This document shows positions 31,624 through 40,142 of a DNA stretch of 64,000 nucleotides, in pieces. Under the pieces are notes generated by a model that was given only the letters and a program-made list of their open reading frames with translations, was not told the DNA's origin and ran no database searches. A program made the position numbers and the translations under genes. Origin of the DNA: Myceligenerans indicum (GTDB lineage Bacteria > Actinomycetota > Actinomycetes > Actinomycetales > Cellulomonadaceae); NCBI RefSeq assembly GCF_016742955.1, contig NZ_JABBYC010000007.1:1-64000 (forward strand), read 5' to 3'. Position 1 is the stretch's first letter. Each line of letters begins with the position of its first letter.

Positions 31624-33288
31624 TCACCACGACCAGAGTTGGTTCGCGCCGCCCGTGCAGGTCCAGATCTGGAGTCGTGTCCCGTTCTCGGAGCTCGGGC
31701 CCGTCGCGTCGAGGCACCTGCCGGACCCGGTGTTGACCAGGCTGCCGTCCGCGAGCCGCTCCCATGCCTGGGCGCCGGTGCCGTTGCACGAGTACAGCTG
31801 CACCACGGTGCCGCCGGCGGTTCCGGCTCCGGCGACGTCGAGGCACTTCCCGAGCGCTCGCACCGAACCGTCCGGACCCGGTGACCACTGCTGGGCGTCG
31901 GTGCCGTTGCAGTCCCAGAGCTGGACGGCCGTCCCGTCCGCCGGGTTCGCCCCGGCGACGTCGACGCACTTGCCGCCGTATCCGACGATCGGCGATGCCG
32001 TCGGCGCCGGCCCGTCGTCGGGGACGACGTACGGGTTCTCCGCGTGTGTCAGCGTCTCCCATGCGACGAACAGGTAGTTCGTGCCCTGCGGCCGCAGCTG
32101 CTCGGTCAGGGCCTGGGTGTTCGTCATCGCGTGCCCCTGCCGGAAGCCGAGCGCGTTGAACCCGACCTCGGTGACGGGCCCGAGGCCCAGGTGCGGTGCG
32201 CCCCCGCAGAGCCAGGAGGGCGCCGGCTCGCCCCGCTGGTACTTCGAGTGGAACCCGAGCGCGTGCCGCAGCCGGTCGCCCACCTGCGGGTACAGGTCGT
32301 CCCCCTGGATCGCGGCGGTCTCGGCGACGTGCGAGGCGGCGGCCAGCCCGTACCCGGTGTGCGTGAAGTCGCGGCAGGTCTCCTGGGCGATCCCGTTCAC
32401 GAGCGTGCGCTGACCGTGCCAGTACCCGAAGATCTCCTCGGGCGTGTCCCGCCAGTCCCCGGGCACGGTGCGGGGGACCGCGCCGTCGGACGTCAGGTAG
32501 ATGAACGCCGGGACGCGGTTCAGGTATCGCTGCCGTGCCGCCGCGTACACGGCCGTGTCGTCGAGGAAGACGCCGATGCCCTGGGTCGCCTCGGTCATCG
32601 AGAGCTCCCAGTTCCCGTTGCTGAGCGAACCGTTGATGATCTCGGGCAGGTAGACGTCGCGCAGCATCCCCTCGAAGCGGTCGATGTCCTGCGCCCGCCA
32701 CCGCGTGGAGGTGTATCGGGCGATCTCCGCGGCTCGTGGCCACACCGAGCCGGACCACGCGGTCTGCAGCGGTGCGTTCGAGTTCGTGTGGTCGCGGATC
32801 ACCGCCGACCAGGCGTTCATGATCTCGATCGCCTTGTCGGCGTGCCGCTCGTCGCGCGTCACGTACCAGGCCAGGGCGTGGGTGTAGGCGGCGATGGCGT
32901 CCTGCCGCTCGTCGGTGCACCCGTAGTTCGGGTTGGAGTAGGACCCGCACTCGACCACGGCCCGCGGGTGAGGCGTGTAGGACAGGGATCCGAACCTGCT
33001 CGACATCATCTGGTCCCAGGCGTTCTGCCACGGCTGTGCCCCGGCCTGCACCTTGGCCCGCACATGGTCCAGCTGTGGCCGGCTCACGAGGACGCCCGGA
33101 TGCGTGAACGACGCCGGCACGGCCGCCGGCATCGCGCCCTGTGCGACGACGGCGGTCGTCGTCGGGGGCGCCGATCCCGCAGCCGGGCCGGCCAGGACGG
33201 GGCCGGTGACGAGACCTGAGGCCAGCGCGACGGCGAGCACGGCGCGGATGCCGGGGGTGCGGCGCCTGGCGTTGCGGGATCGCTTCAT
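31624..33288 (-). CDS. Secreted alginate-lyase-superfamily protein with ricin-B lectin domain
   Basis: 554 residues. A Sec signal peptide with an Arg-rich start (MKRSRNARRRTPGIRAVLAV) is followed by an (alpha/alpha) domain of about 360 residues: HPGVLVSRPQLDHVRAKV, VECGSYSNPNYGC, ALAWYVTRDERHADKAIEIMNAWS, SNAPLQTAWSGSVW and NGNWELSMTEATQGI. This is the alginate-lyase-like family (PF05426-type), whose members cleave uronate polysaccharides; alginate itself is only one possible substrate. The last 130 residues are a ricin-B lectin with QxW-type repeats (VQLWDC, VQLYSC, LQIWTC), a carbohydrate anchor. GAGGAG precedes the ATG. It is divergent from another ricin-lectin enzyme with shared palindromes between. 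Confidence 0.85.
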   Translation of the reverse strand: MKRSRNARRRTPGIRAVLAVALASGLVTGPVLAGPAAGSAPPTTTAVVAQGAMPAAVPASFTHPGVLVSRPQLDHVRAKVQAGAQPWQNAWDQMMSSRFGSLSYTPHPRAVVECGSYSNPNYGCTDERQDAIAAYTHALAWYVTRDERHADKAIEIMNAWSAVIRDHTNSNAPLQTAWSGSVWPRAAEIARYTSTRWRAQDIDRFEGMLRDVYLPEIINGSLSNGNWELSMTEATQGIGVFLDDTAVYAAARQRYLNRVPAFIYLTSDGAVPRTVPGDWRDTPEEIFGYWHGQRTLVNGIAQETCRDFTHTGYGLAAASHVAETAAIQGDDLYPQVGDRLRHALGFHSKYQRGEPAPSWLCGGAPHLGLGPVTEVGFNALGFRQGHAMTNTQALTEQLRPQGTNYLFVAWETLTHAENPYVVPDDGPAPTASPIVGYGGKCVDVAGANPADGTAVQLWDCNGTDAQQWSPGPDGSVRALGKCLDVAGAGTAGGTVVQLYSCNGTGAQAWERLADGSLVNTGSGRCLDATGPSSENGTRLQIWTCTGGANQLWSW

Positions 33289-33360
33289 GGGAGAGCTCCT
33301 CGTCGTCGAGGCCCGTGATGTGATGGGGCCGTCAGCACGGGAAACGTACTTCGGGGCGCT

Positions 33361-33382
33361 GGTTACTGACATCTGAGTAACC
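33361..33382. promoter_or_regulatory. Inverted repeat GGTTACT-N8-AGTAACC (operator 1)
   Basis: A 7-bp perfect inverted repeat with an 8-nt spacer; the inner TACTGACAT is repeated in the palindrome at 33457-33470. It lies 73 bp before the lyase start, so both sites probably bind one regulator that controls the two divergent secreted enzymes. Confidence 0.55.
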
Positions 33383-33456
33383 ACGTAGGTGCACGGCGTG
33401 ATTTCTGTACGTGACTTCCCTGATGTCGAGAACGAGGATGCCGCGTAGCGTTCGGA

Positions 33457-33470
33457 TACTGACATGTCAG
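33457..33470. promoter_or_regulatory. Palindrome CTGACATGTCAG (operator 2)
   Basis: A perfect 12-bp palindrome (33459-33470) preceded by TA, giving TACTGACAT as in the first site. It lies 27 bp before the ATG of the beta-helix gene. No regulator is adjacent; the binding protein is unknown. Confidence 0.5.
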
Positions 33471-33497
33471 AAAGTTGAACGGGTTCGAGGAGGAACC

Positions 33498-35678
33498 ATG
33501 TCACGTGTCCGCAGGCTCGTCGTCGCCGCGGCGGCCGTTCTCGTCACGGGGGCGCTCGGCGTCGTCGCCCCCGTGACCGCGACCGCCGCGTCCAGCGGCG
33601 AGGTCGTGAGCCAGGCAAACGGCAAGTGCCTGGATCTCACCGACGGCAGCACGGCCAACGGCACCCGGCCGCAGATGTGGACGTGCTACGCCGGGTCGGC
33701 CAACCAGACGGTCACCTTCGCCGACGACGGCAGCGTCCGCCTCAAGGGCAAATGCCTCGACCTCGCGGACAACAACACGGCCGACGGCGCCGTCGTGCAC
33801 GTGTGGGACTGCTACAGCTCCGTGGCGACCCAGCGCTGGACGCTCAACGCCGCCGGCGACCTGGTCAACCTCGCGGCCGGCAAGTGCCTCGACATCACGG
33901 ACGGCAACCTGGCCGACGGCGCGAAGCTCCAGGTGTGGAGCTGTTCGGGTGCGGCCCACCAGAAGTGGCGGTTCACCGGGACGACGACGCCGGGGCCCGG
34001 CCCCGACCCGGTCCTGCCCAACCCCGCCAATCCGGACCTGGGGCCGAACGTCGAGGTCTTCGACACGTCCATGTCCGACGCCGCCATCCAGTCGCGGCTG
34101 GACGCGGTGTTCGACGCGCAGGAGGAGGCGCAGTTCGGCGACGCCCGCAAGGCGTTCCTGTTCTACCCGGGCGGGTACGACGTCGACGCCAACATCGGGT
34201 TCTTCACCCAGATCGCCGGTCTGGGGCGCACCCCCGACGCCACGAACATCGACGGCCACGTGCATGTCGAGGCCGACTGGTGGCACGACGGCTCGCAGAA
34301 CGCCACCCAGAACTTCTGGCGGTCCGCCGAGGGGCTGTCCGTCACACCGCCCGACGGCGCCGACCGCTGGTCCGTCTCGCAGGCCGCGCCCTACCGGCGG
34401 ATGCACCTGCGCGGCAGCCTCGTGCTCTCCGACGGCGGCTGGTCGTCGGGCGGGTTCATGGCCGACACGGTGGTCGACGGGCAGATCGACTCCGGCACGC
34501 AGCAGCAGTGGCTGACCCGAAACTCGGCGATCGGGTCGTGGACCGGCTCGAACTGGAACCAGGTGTTCGTCGGGGTCGACGGCGCGCCGTCGAACAGCTT
34601 CCCCTCACCGCCGTACACAACCGTCGCCCAGGCGCCGAAGATCGCCGAGAAGCCCTACCTCTACGTCGACGCCGACGGGAGGTACCGGGTGCTGGTCCCG
34701 GCGGTACGGTCGAACAGCTCCGGGACGACCTGGGCGGCCGGCGACCCGGCCGGCACCTCGCTCCCGATCTCCACGTTCCAGGTGATCCGTCCCGGAGACA
34801 CGGCGGCGACGATGAACGCGGCGCTTGCCGCGGGGAAGAACCTCCTGGTCACGCCCGGCGTCTACCACCTGGACCAGACGGTGCGGGTGGACCGGGCGGA
34901 CACCGTCGTCCTCGGGCTCGGACTGGCGACGTTCGTGCCCGACGGCGGCATCGACGCGATGCACGTGGCCGACGTCGGCGGCGTCCGGCTCGCCGGGGTC
35001 CTGTTCGACGCCGGCACCGCGAACACCGACACGATCCTGCGGGTCGGACCCGAGGGCGCGTCGGCCGACCACGCCGCGAACCCGACGGTCCTGTCGGACG
35101 TGTTCGTGCGGGTCGGCGGCGCGATCGCGGGCAGGGCGACGAAGAGCATCGTGGTCAACAGCAACGACGTCATCGGCGACCACGCCTGGATCTGGCGGGC
35201 CGACCACGGCAACGGCGGCACGGTGGGCTGGAACGTCAACACCGCGCGCAACGGCCTGGTCGTGAACGGCGACGACGTCACCTTCTACGGCCTGTTCGTC
35301 GAGCACTACCAGCAGTACCAGACCATCTGGAACGGCGAGCGCGGCCGGACGTACTTCTACCAGAACGAGATGCCGTACGACCCGCCGAACCAGTCCGCGT
35401 ACCTGAACGGAGCCACCCGCGGCTGGGCGGCCTACAAGGTGGGCGACCAGGTGACCACGCACGAGGCGTGGGGTCTGGGCAGCTACGCCTTCTTCAGTGC
35501 CGATCCCTCCATCGTCAACGAGCGTGCGTTCGAGGTGCCGGTCCGCGGCGGGGTGCGGTTCCACGACATGGTGACCGTCTCCCTGGGCGGCAACGGCACC
35601 ATCGCACACGTCATCAACGACACGGGGGAGGCGGCGAACAACTCCCACCAGGTCACCTACCTGACCGCAGGACCGTGA
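33498..35678 (+). CDS. Secreted ricin-lectin plus beta-helix protein (putative polysaccharide-active enzyme)
   Basis: 726 residues. The signal peptide (RRLVVAAAAVLVTGALGVV...ATAAS) is followed by a ricin-B lectin domain (residues about 35-160; repeats ending MWTC, VWDC, VWSC), a Pro-rich linker and a long domain of about 550 residues: FLFYPGGYDVDANIGFFTQIAGLG, NFWRSAEGLSV, ITFQVI-like strands with NTDTILRVG and VVNSNDVIGDHAWIWRADHG. This domain looks like a right-handed beta-helix related to GH55-like proteins that databases often mislabel adenylyl cyclase. Substrate unknown; the partner gene suggests a uronate-containing glycan. GAGGAGG precedes the ATG by 6 nt. Confidence 0.8.
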   Translation: MSRVRRLVVAAAAVLVTGALGVVAPVTATAASSGEVVSQANGKCLDLTDGSTANGTRPQMWTCYAGSANQTVTFADDGSVRLKGKCLDLADNNTADGAVVHVWDCYSSVATQRWTLNAAGDLVNLAAGKCLDITDGNLADGAKLQVWSCSGAAHQKWRFTGTTTPGPGPDPVLPNPANPDLGPNVEVFDTSMSDAAIQSRLDAVFDAQEEAQFGDARKAFLFYPGGYDVDANIGFFTQIAGLGRTPDATNIDGHVHVEADWWHDGSQNATQNFWRSAEGLSVTPPDGADRWSVSQAAPYRRMHLRGSLVLSDGGWSSGGFMADTVVDGQIDSGTQQQWLTRNSAIGSWTGSNWNQVFVGVDGAPSNSFPSPPYTTVAQAPKIAEKPYLYVDADGRYRVLVPAVRSNSSGTTWAAGDPAGTSLPISTFQVIRPGDTAATMNAALAAGKNLLVTPGVYHLDQTVRVDRADTVVLGLGLATFVPDGGIDAMHVADVGGVRLAGVLFDAGTANTDTILRVGPEGASADHAANPTVLSDVFVRVGGAIAGRATKSIVVNSNDVIGDHAWIWRADHGNGGTVGWNVNTARNGLVVNGDDVTFYGLFVEHYQQYQTIWNGERGRTYFYQNEMPYDPPNQSAYLNGATRGWAAYKVGDQVTTHEAWGLGSYAFFSADPSIVNERAFEVPVRGGVRFHDMVTVSLGGNGTIAHVINDTGEAANNSHQVTYLTAGP

Positions 35679-36601
35679 TCGGTGCGTGGCCGGCCCCGGC
35701 CGCCGGCCACGCCCGAACGGTCCCGGACCGTGCCGCCGCGTGCGGGGTCCGGGAAGGGGAACCAGCCGACCTGTGCCGCGAGCTCGGGCAGCGCTCGCGC
35801 ACCGTCGACGGCGCGTTCGGTGAACGGCCGCACCGATTCGCCGAGCTCGGCGACCGCGTCGGCGAAGATCTCCATGTCGACCAGTTGCATCTCCCGCAGG
35901 TGCTCGGCGTTCCCCGGAGTGATGGCATGTCCGAGGGACTCGAGGGCGCGGCTGGACCCCGTGCCGGAGCGCAGGAGATCCATCAGCGGCGCGACCTCGA
36001 TGCCCAGGTCGCTCGCGACTCGCACGATCTCGCGCAGGCTCTCCTGGTTGGCCATCAGCAAGGCGTTGTTGAGGAGCTTCGCCATCTGGCCGGCGCCTGC
36101 CCCGCCCATGTGCGAGATCTTCGCCGAGAAGGACTCGAACACCGGCGTGCACCGCGTCAGAGCCGCCCGGTCACCACCGACGATCGTCGTGAGCTGCTTC
36201 GCGACGGCACCCGCACGGCCACCGCTGACCGGGGCGTCGAGCACCGCGACCTCGTGCGGCTCGGCCAGCGCGGCCAGCTCGCGGGCGAAGGCGGGCAGGC
36301 CGGTCCCGTGGTTGACGAGCACCGCCCCGGCCCGGAGGGCTCCGAGGAGGCCGCCGTCGGTGAGAACCTCCCGGACGTTGTCGTCCACGTTGAGGCAGAG
36401 CCCGACGATCTCGCAGGCCGCGCCGAGTGCTGCGGGCGTGTCGTGGACGGTGAACGGCACGCCTCGCAGCTCCTCGAGCGAGGAGGGGCGGCGCGCCCAG
36501 ACATGGAGCTCGTAGCCGGCCTCGGCGATGGCGCGCGCCATCGGTGCGCCCTGGTCGCCGAGTCCGATCCAGCCGACGGCGACGTCCTGATCGTTGGCCA
36601 T
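35657..36601 (-). CDS. 3-hydroxyisobutyrate-dehydrogenase-family oxidoreductase
   Basis: 314 residues. GWIGLGDQGAPMARAIAEAGYELHVWARR is the NAD(P)-binding start of the beta-hydroxyacid dehydrogenase family; DAPVSGGRAGAVAKQLTTIVGG is the substrate motif, and GAGQMAKLLNNALL carries the catalytic Lys. Members oxidise hydroxyisobutyrate, tartronate semialdehyde, 6-phosphogluconate-like acids or reduce imines. The C-terminal 20 residues are extra relative to the usual 290-residue enzyme and overlap the end of the convergent beta-helix gene by 22 bp. GAGGAAGG precedes the ATG. Confidence 0.88.
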   Translation of the reverse strand: MANDQDVAVGWIGLGDQGAPMARAIAEAGYELHVWARRPSSLEELRGVPFTVHDTPAALGAACEIVGLCLNVDDNVREVLTDGGLLGALRAGAVLVNHGTGLPAFARELAALAEPHEVAVLDAPVSGGRAGAVAKQLTTIVGGDRAALTRCTPVFESFSAKISHMGGAGAGQMAKLLNNALLMANQESLREIVRVASDLGIEVAPLMDLLRSGTGSSRALESLGHAITPGNAEHLREMQLVDMEIFADAVAELGESVRPFTERAVDGARALPELAAQVGWFPFPDPARGGTVRDRSGVAGGRGRPRTDHGPAVR

Positions 36602-36810
36602 GTGGTTCCTTCCTCTCCTCACGCGTGGCCGGATGGTCCCGCGCCACGTCGTGAATCCATGGTCGTGCGCGGACGCCGATCGACGGGATGCCCCGCTGAG
36701 ACAGGGGCCTGGCAGGACCAGGTTCGGCGCCACGGAGCGGGCACGTGGCCGGCGTCGCGATGTCGTCCCGTGCTCCTCGGCCGGGGCGGAGACATGTGGG
36801 AGGCGGGAAC

Positions 36811-37641
36811 TCAGCGCTCCGGCTCGACGAGCCAGGCGACGAGAGTGCGCCACTGCTCGGGGCGGTCCGTGTCCCGGGGGCCGATGCGGTAGATCTCCTC
36901 GACCAGGCCCGTCGAGCGCAGGTCGTTGCGGGCGGCGTGGGCGCCGACCGCGGCATAGGTCAGGTCGAGGTCGTCGTGGGGCCCTGCGTGGGTGGCGACC
37001 ACCGCGCTCCGCTCCGGGAGCTGCAGCCGCCGTACGGCGGCGGGCACGTCGCCCGACGGCGGTGCCTCGGCCGGGAGGTAGACCGTGGCACGGCCGTGGC
37101 CCTCGGTGAACAGTTCGTGCTCGTAGCGGCCTCCGGGCGGGTGCACCGGCGCTCGGCCCGCCGCCTGATCGAGGTCCCGCATCGCGGCGTCGTACCACGT
37201 CAGGTCGGATCCGGGAGGGACGTCGAGGGACACGGCGAGGACGTCTTGCGGCGGCAGGACCTCCAGACTCACGGCTCGTTCGGCGTCCGGGTCGAGCAGC
37301 TCCCGAAGCGCCCCGACCGCACGCTGGGTGCGCCCGAGGCGGTCTTCGAGGCGGCGCAGGTGAGCGGCGAGAACCTGCTGTCCCTCGGCGCGACCGGACG
37401 CGTCGCCGCCGCCGGCCTCGGCGCGCAGGAGCCGCCGCAGGTCGGCGATCGGCAGCTCCAGATCCCGGAGCCGGCGAATGGCCAGCGCCGGGCGGATCTG
37501 CGCGGGGGAGTAGTAGCGGTACCCGGTGAAGGCGTCGACCTCGGCGGGCACGAGGAGATCCTGGTCGTGGTAGCGGCGGAGTGTCCGGATGCTCAGGTGC
37601 GTGATGCGGGAGAACTCCCCGATCGTGAGCCGCTCGGCCAT
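36811..37641 (-). CDS. MerR-family regulator with GyrI-like effector domain
   Basis: 276 residues. The N-terminal MerR domain LTIGEFSRITHLSIRTLRRYHDQDLLVPAEVDAFTGYRYY is followed by a long helix, then a GyrI-like (BmrR-type) ligand-binding domain with the phrase HPPGGRYEHELFTEGHG. Such regulators bind hydrophobic drugs or metabolites and activate promoters with long spacers. It is the last gene of a minus-strand unit SDR, NTF2-like, MerR, 26 bp after its neighbour. A 19-bp-spacer MerR-type promoter stands in front of that unit, so it is probably autoregulated. GAGGAG before the ATG. Confidence 0.9.
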   Translation of the reverse strand: MAERLTIGEFSRITHLSIRTLRRYHDQDLLVPAEVDAFTGYRYYSPAQIRPALAIRRLRDLELPIADLRRLLRAEAGGGDASGRAEGQQVLAAHLRRLEDRLGRTQRAVGALRELLDPDAERAVSLEVLPPQDVLAVSLDVPPGSDLTWYDAAMRDLDQAAGRAPVHPPGGRYEHELFTEGHGRATVYLPAEAPPSGDVPAAVRRLQLPERSAVVATHAGPHDDLDLTYAAVGAHAARNDLRSTGLVEEIYRIGPRDTDRPEQWRTLVAWLVEPER

Positions 37642-37667
37642 GATGTGCTCCTCGTGTTCCGCGCCGG

Positions 37668-37988
37668 TCAGGGCTCGATGCTCAGCGACGTGATCCTCCC
37701 CTGAGTATCACGCTCGAACACGAAGTGGAGTGTCACCGGGCTTCCGGGGAAGTCGCCGGAGATCTCCGCCGTGGCCCGGCACGCGGCGGCGGGACCGGAG
37801 ACCTCCCGGACGCGGTACCGCACCGGAGGTACCTCCGACCGCCAGGCGCGGACCTCTGCCAGGCCCCGGTGGGTCTTCCCGTCGTCACGGACGACCACCT
37901 GCTCGGCGAAGAGCGCGTGGTACCGCTCCGGGTCGGGATCGATCGCCGCGGCGAAGTATTCCTGGACGAATTCCTGGGTGTTCAGCAC
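37668..37988 (-). CDS. NTF2-like/SnoaL-type small protein
   Basis: 106 residues with the cone-shaped NTF2 pattern: an N-terminal helix pair (FVQEYFAAAIDPDPERYHALFAEQVVVRDDGKTHRGLAEVRAW) followed by four strands (VRYRVREV, ACRATAEISG, VTLHFVFERD, ITSLSIEP). Small single-domain members can be isomerases, hydratases or lactonase-like helpers; the active residues cannot be assigned. GTG start with GGGAG upstream. It is between the SDR and MerR genes in one unit, so it may act on the SDR's substrate or product. Confidence 0.8.
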   Translation of the reverse strand: MLNTQEFVQEYFAAAIDPDPERYHALFAEQVVVRDDGKTHRGLAEVRAWRSEVPPVRYRVREVSGPAAACRATAEISGDFPGSPVTLHFVFERDTQGRITSLSIEP

Positions 37989-38079
37989 TGTCTTCTCCCG
38001 TTCTGCTGCTTCTCTGCTGGTTCTTCGGTGACTCCGCCGGCAGGCTCCCGGGGGTCGTCGCGAGCCGTCGGCCGCGGAG

Positions 38080-38847
38080 TCAGATGGTGCGGACGGTGCC
38101 GCCGTCGACGACGAGCTCGGTTCCGGTGATCGCGCCGGCCCGGTCCGAAGCCAGGAAGGCGATCGCGTCGGCGACCTCCTCGGGTTCGGCCGGACGGCCG
38201 AGCGGGATACCGCCGAGAACGTGCATCAGGTTGTCCAGGGCGGTCTCACGGCTGAGACCTTCCTCGCGCATGCGGCGTGCGATGAGCCGCTCGGCGCCGT
38301 CGGTCCGGATGAAGCCGGGAGCGACGGAGTTGACACGGACGCCCGACGGCGCGACCTCGCCCGCGAGTCCCTTGCTGTAGGTGGTCAGGGCGCTCTTGGC
38401 GGCGGCGTACGCGAGGGTCGAGTCGTGCAGGGGCATGCGGCGCTGGATCGAGGTGACGTGCACCACCGCGCCCGACCCCCTGTCCACCATCGACGGGAGG
38501 AGCCCGCGGTCCAGGCGCACCGCCGCGAGCAGGTTGAGGGCGAGCTCCTCGGCCCAGAGATCCTCGTCCAGCGCCGCGTACCCGCCGGCCGGCGCGCGGG
38601 AACCCCCCACGGTGTGCACCACGATGTCCGGCACGCCGCGCTCGGCGACGGCCGCGACCGCCGAGGCGCTGCCCTCGGCCGTGGCCAGGTCGGCCTGCAC
38701 GGTGAACGATCCCGAGTCGTGCGGCGTCCGCGCGATCGTGACGACCTCCGCCCCGGCCTCGCGGAGCCTGCGGGCCGTCGCCAGCCCGGTTCCCTGGCTC
38801 CCGCCGGTCACCACGGCCAGGCGTCCCTGAAGTTCTGCTGCGTTCAT
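38080..38847 (-). CDS. Short-chain dehydrogenase in a MerR-controlled unit
   Basis: 255 residues. VVTGGSQGTGLATARRLREAG cofactor motif, VHTVGGSRAP, catalytic Ser in VTSIQRR, YAAAKSAL (YxxxK), and the C-terminal GGIPLGRPAEPEEVADAIAFLASDRAGAITGTELVVDGG. The residue pattern places it with classical NAD(P)-dependent SDRs of the SDR_c group that use long VHTVGG in place of NNAG. Translation begins 6 nt after a -10-like hexamer, so the mRNA seems leaderless. First gene of the SDR, NTF2, MerR unit. Confidence 0.9.
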   Translation of the reverse strand: MNAAELQGRLAVVTGGSQGTGLATARRLREAGAEVVTIARTPHDSGSFTVQADLATAEGSASAVAAVAERGVPDIVVHTVGGSRAPAGGYAALDEDLWAEELALNLLAAVRLDRGLLPSMVDRGSGAVVHVTSIQRRMPLHDSTLAYAAAKSALTTYSKGLAGEVAPSGVRVNSVAPGFIRTDGAERLIARRMREEGLSRETALDNLMHVLGGIPLGRPAEPEEVADAIAFLASDRAGAITGTELVVDGGTVRTI

Positions 38848-38853
38848 GCCGTG

Positions 38854-38884
38854 AGAGTGGACCCTCCCGCAGGGAGAGACTCAA
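38854..38884 (-). promoter_or_regulatory. MerR-type promoter with 19-bp spacer
   Basis: On the minus strand: -35 TTGAGT (38884-38879), 19-bp spacer, -10 CACTCT (38859-38854), then 6 nt to the ATG. The inverted repeat CTCCC-GCA-GGGAG (38864-38876) is centred in the spacer, the classic MerR operator position. The MerR gene closing this unit is the obvious ligand. Confidence 0.7.
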
Positions 38885-39004
38885 CCCCGGACGTCGCGGG
38901 CGGCGTCCACCGGACATTCCGCGTGCGGGGCGGTCGTGCTCCTCGCGCCCACGGACCCGTGACTTTCGTGGCGGTGGTGGAGGGCGTCTGCCATGATCAC
39001 GCGC

Positions 39005-40054
39005 ATGACAACCCCAGCCCGCACCTCCGCGGGCCACTCTCCCGCCCCGGGCCCGGTGTCCGCGGCCCAGCTCGCCGAGTGGGTCGGTGCGGGCATCATC
39101 ACGCAGGAGCAGGCCGACCGCGTCGCCGCGCACGAACGCTCCCGGGCGGCTGGGACACCGGCGGCGACACCGACCGCGACCCGCTCACTGCTCGTCGAGG
39201 CGCTCGGCTATGTCGGTGGCGTGGTCATCCTGGTGGCGGCCGTCCTGCTGGCCACCGAGTTCTGGGAGGAACTCGGCGACGCCGGCCGTGTGGCGGTGCT
39301 CGGCGGGGCGGCCGTGATCCTGTTCGTCGCCGGCATCGCCGTACCCAGGCAGGCCGGGAGCCAGGGGAGCCGTTTGCGGGCCGTGCTCTGGGCGGGAGCC
39401 ACGGGCGCGTTCGCCGGGCTCATGGGGCTGCTCAGCTCGGACGTGCTCGGTATGGACGGCGACGACGGCTTCCTGACGGCCGCCGCCGCCACCGCGGCCG
39501 TCGCGGCCGTGCTCTGGTGGCTCCGGCCCACGGCGTTGCAGCACCTCGTGACTCTCGTGGCCCTGGCCACCGCGACGGCCGCGACGGTCGGGAAGTTCAG
39601 TGACCCCGACTCCCCGACCGGGATCGGCGTCTGGGCCCTCGGCCTGGTGTGGTTCCTCCTGGCCTACTTCGGGGTGCTCCGCCCGCGCAGGTTCGCGCTC
39701 GGTCTCGGCGCGCTGCTGGCGGTCGTCGGGGCGCTGCTGTTCGCGCTGTCGAGCGACGACGCCGGACTCGTGATGCCACTGGCCACGGCTGCGGCGATCG
39801 CCGCGATGGCCGTGGTGACGACGGACCTGGTGCTCCTCGGGGTCGGCGCCGTCGGGCTGCTCGTCGCCCTGCCGTGGGCCGTCTCGGCGTGGTTCGGCGG
39901 GACCTTCGCCGCCCCGGTCGCGCTGCTCGGAGCCGGGGTGATCCTGGTCGTGGCCGCGCTCTGGATCGCGCGCCGGCGACACCGGCCCGACGACGCCGCG
40001 GCGGTGCACGAACACGACGAGGCGCCCGAACACCACGACGAGCCCAGACCGTAG
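39005..40054 (+). CDS. DUF2157-type multipass membrane protein
   Basis: 349 residues. A short cytoplasmic domain with a helical hairpin (LAEWVGAGIITQEQADRVAAHE), as in DUF2157 proteins, followed by about ten hydrophobic segments (LLVEALGYVGGVVILVAAVLLA onward) and a His/Glu/Asp-rich C-terminal tail (HEHDEAPEHHDEPRP) that could bind metal. No enzymatic motif is visible and the function of the family is unknown. ATG 39005 lies 6 nt after CATGAT, a leaderless-type -10; the ATG at 38993 is an alternative. Divergent from the SDR unit. Confidence 0.75.
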   Translation: MTTPARTSAGHSPAPGPVSAAQLAEWVGAGIITQEQADRVAAHERSRAAGTPAATPTATRSLLVEALGYVGGVVILVAAVLLATEFWEELGDAGRVAVLGGAAVILFVAGIAVPRQAGSQGSRLRAVLWAGATGAFAGLMGLLSSDVLGMDGDDGFLTAAAATAAVAAVLWWLRPTALQHLVTLVALATATAATVGKFSDPDSPTGIGVWALGLVWFLLAYFGVLRPRRFALGLGALLAVVGALLFALSSDDAGLVMPLATAAAIAAMAVVTTDLVLLGVGAVGLLVALPWAVSAWFGGTFAAPVALLGAGVILVVAALWIARRRHRPDDAAAVHEHDEAPEHHDEPRP

Positions 40055-40104
40055 CTCCACGCCGCACCGGCCGCGCCGCCCCGCCGCGCCGCCCGGCCCG
40101 CGAC

Positions 40105-40135
40105 TTGCCTTCGAGCGCGCTCGAAACCCTAGCGT
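40105..40135 (+). promoter_or_regulatory. Second MerR-type promoter with 19-bp spacer
   Basis: -35 TTGCCT (40105-40110), 19-bp spacer, -10 TAGCGT (40130-40135), 7 nt to the SDR start. The spacer holds the perfect 16-bp palindrome TTCGAGCGCGCTCGAA (40110-40125). The MerR gene immediately downstream of this SDR probably binds it. Confidence 0.75.
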
Positions 40136-40142
40136 CGCCCCC

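Noticed and set aside
38221-39603. 460-residue + strand frame across the SDR and DUF2157-like genes
   Set aside because: It is antisense to a well-supported SDR and out of frame with the membrane protein, and no domain is recognisable.
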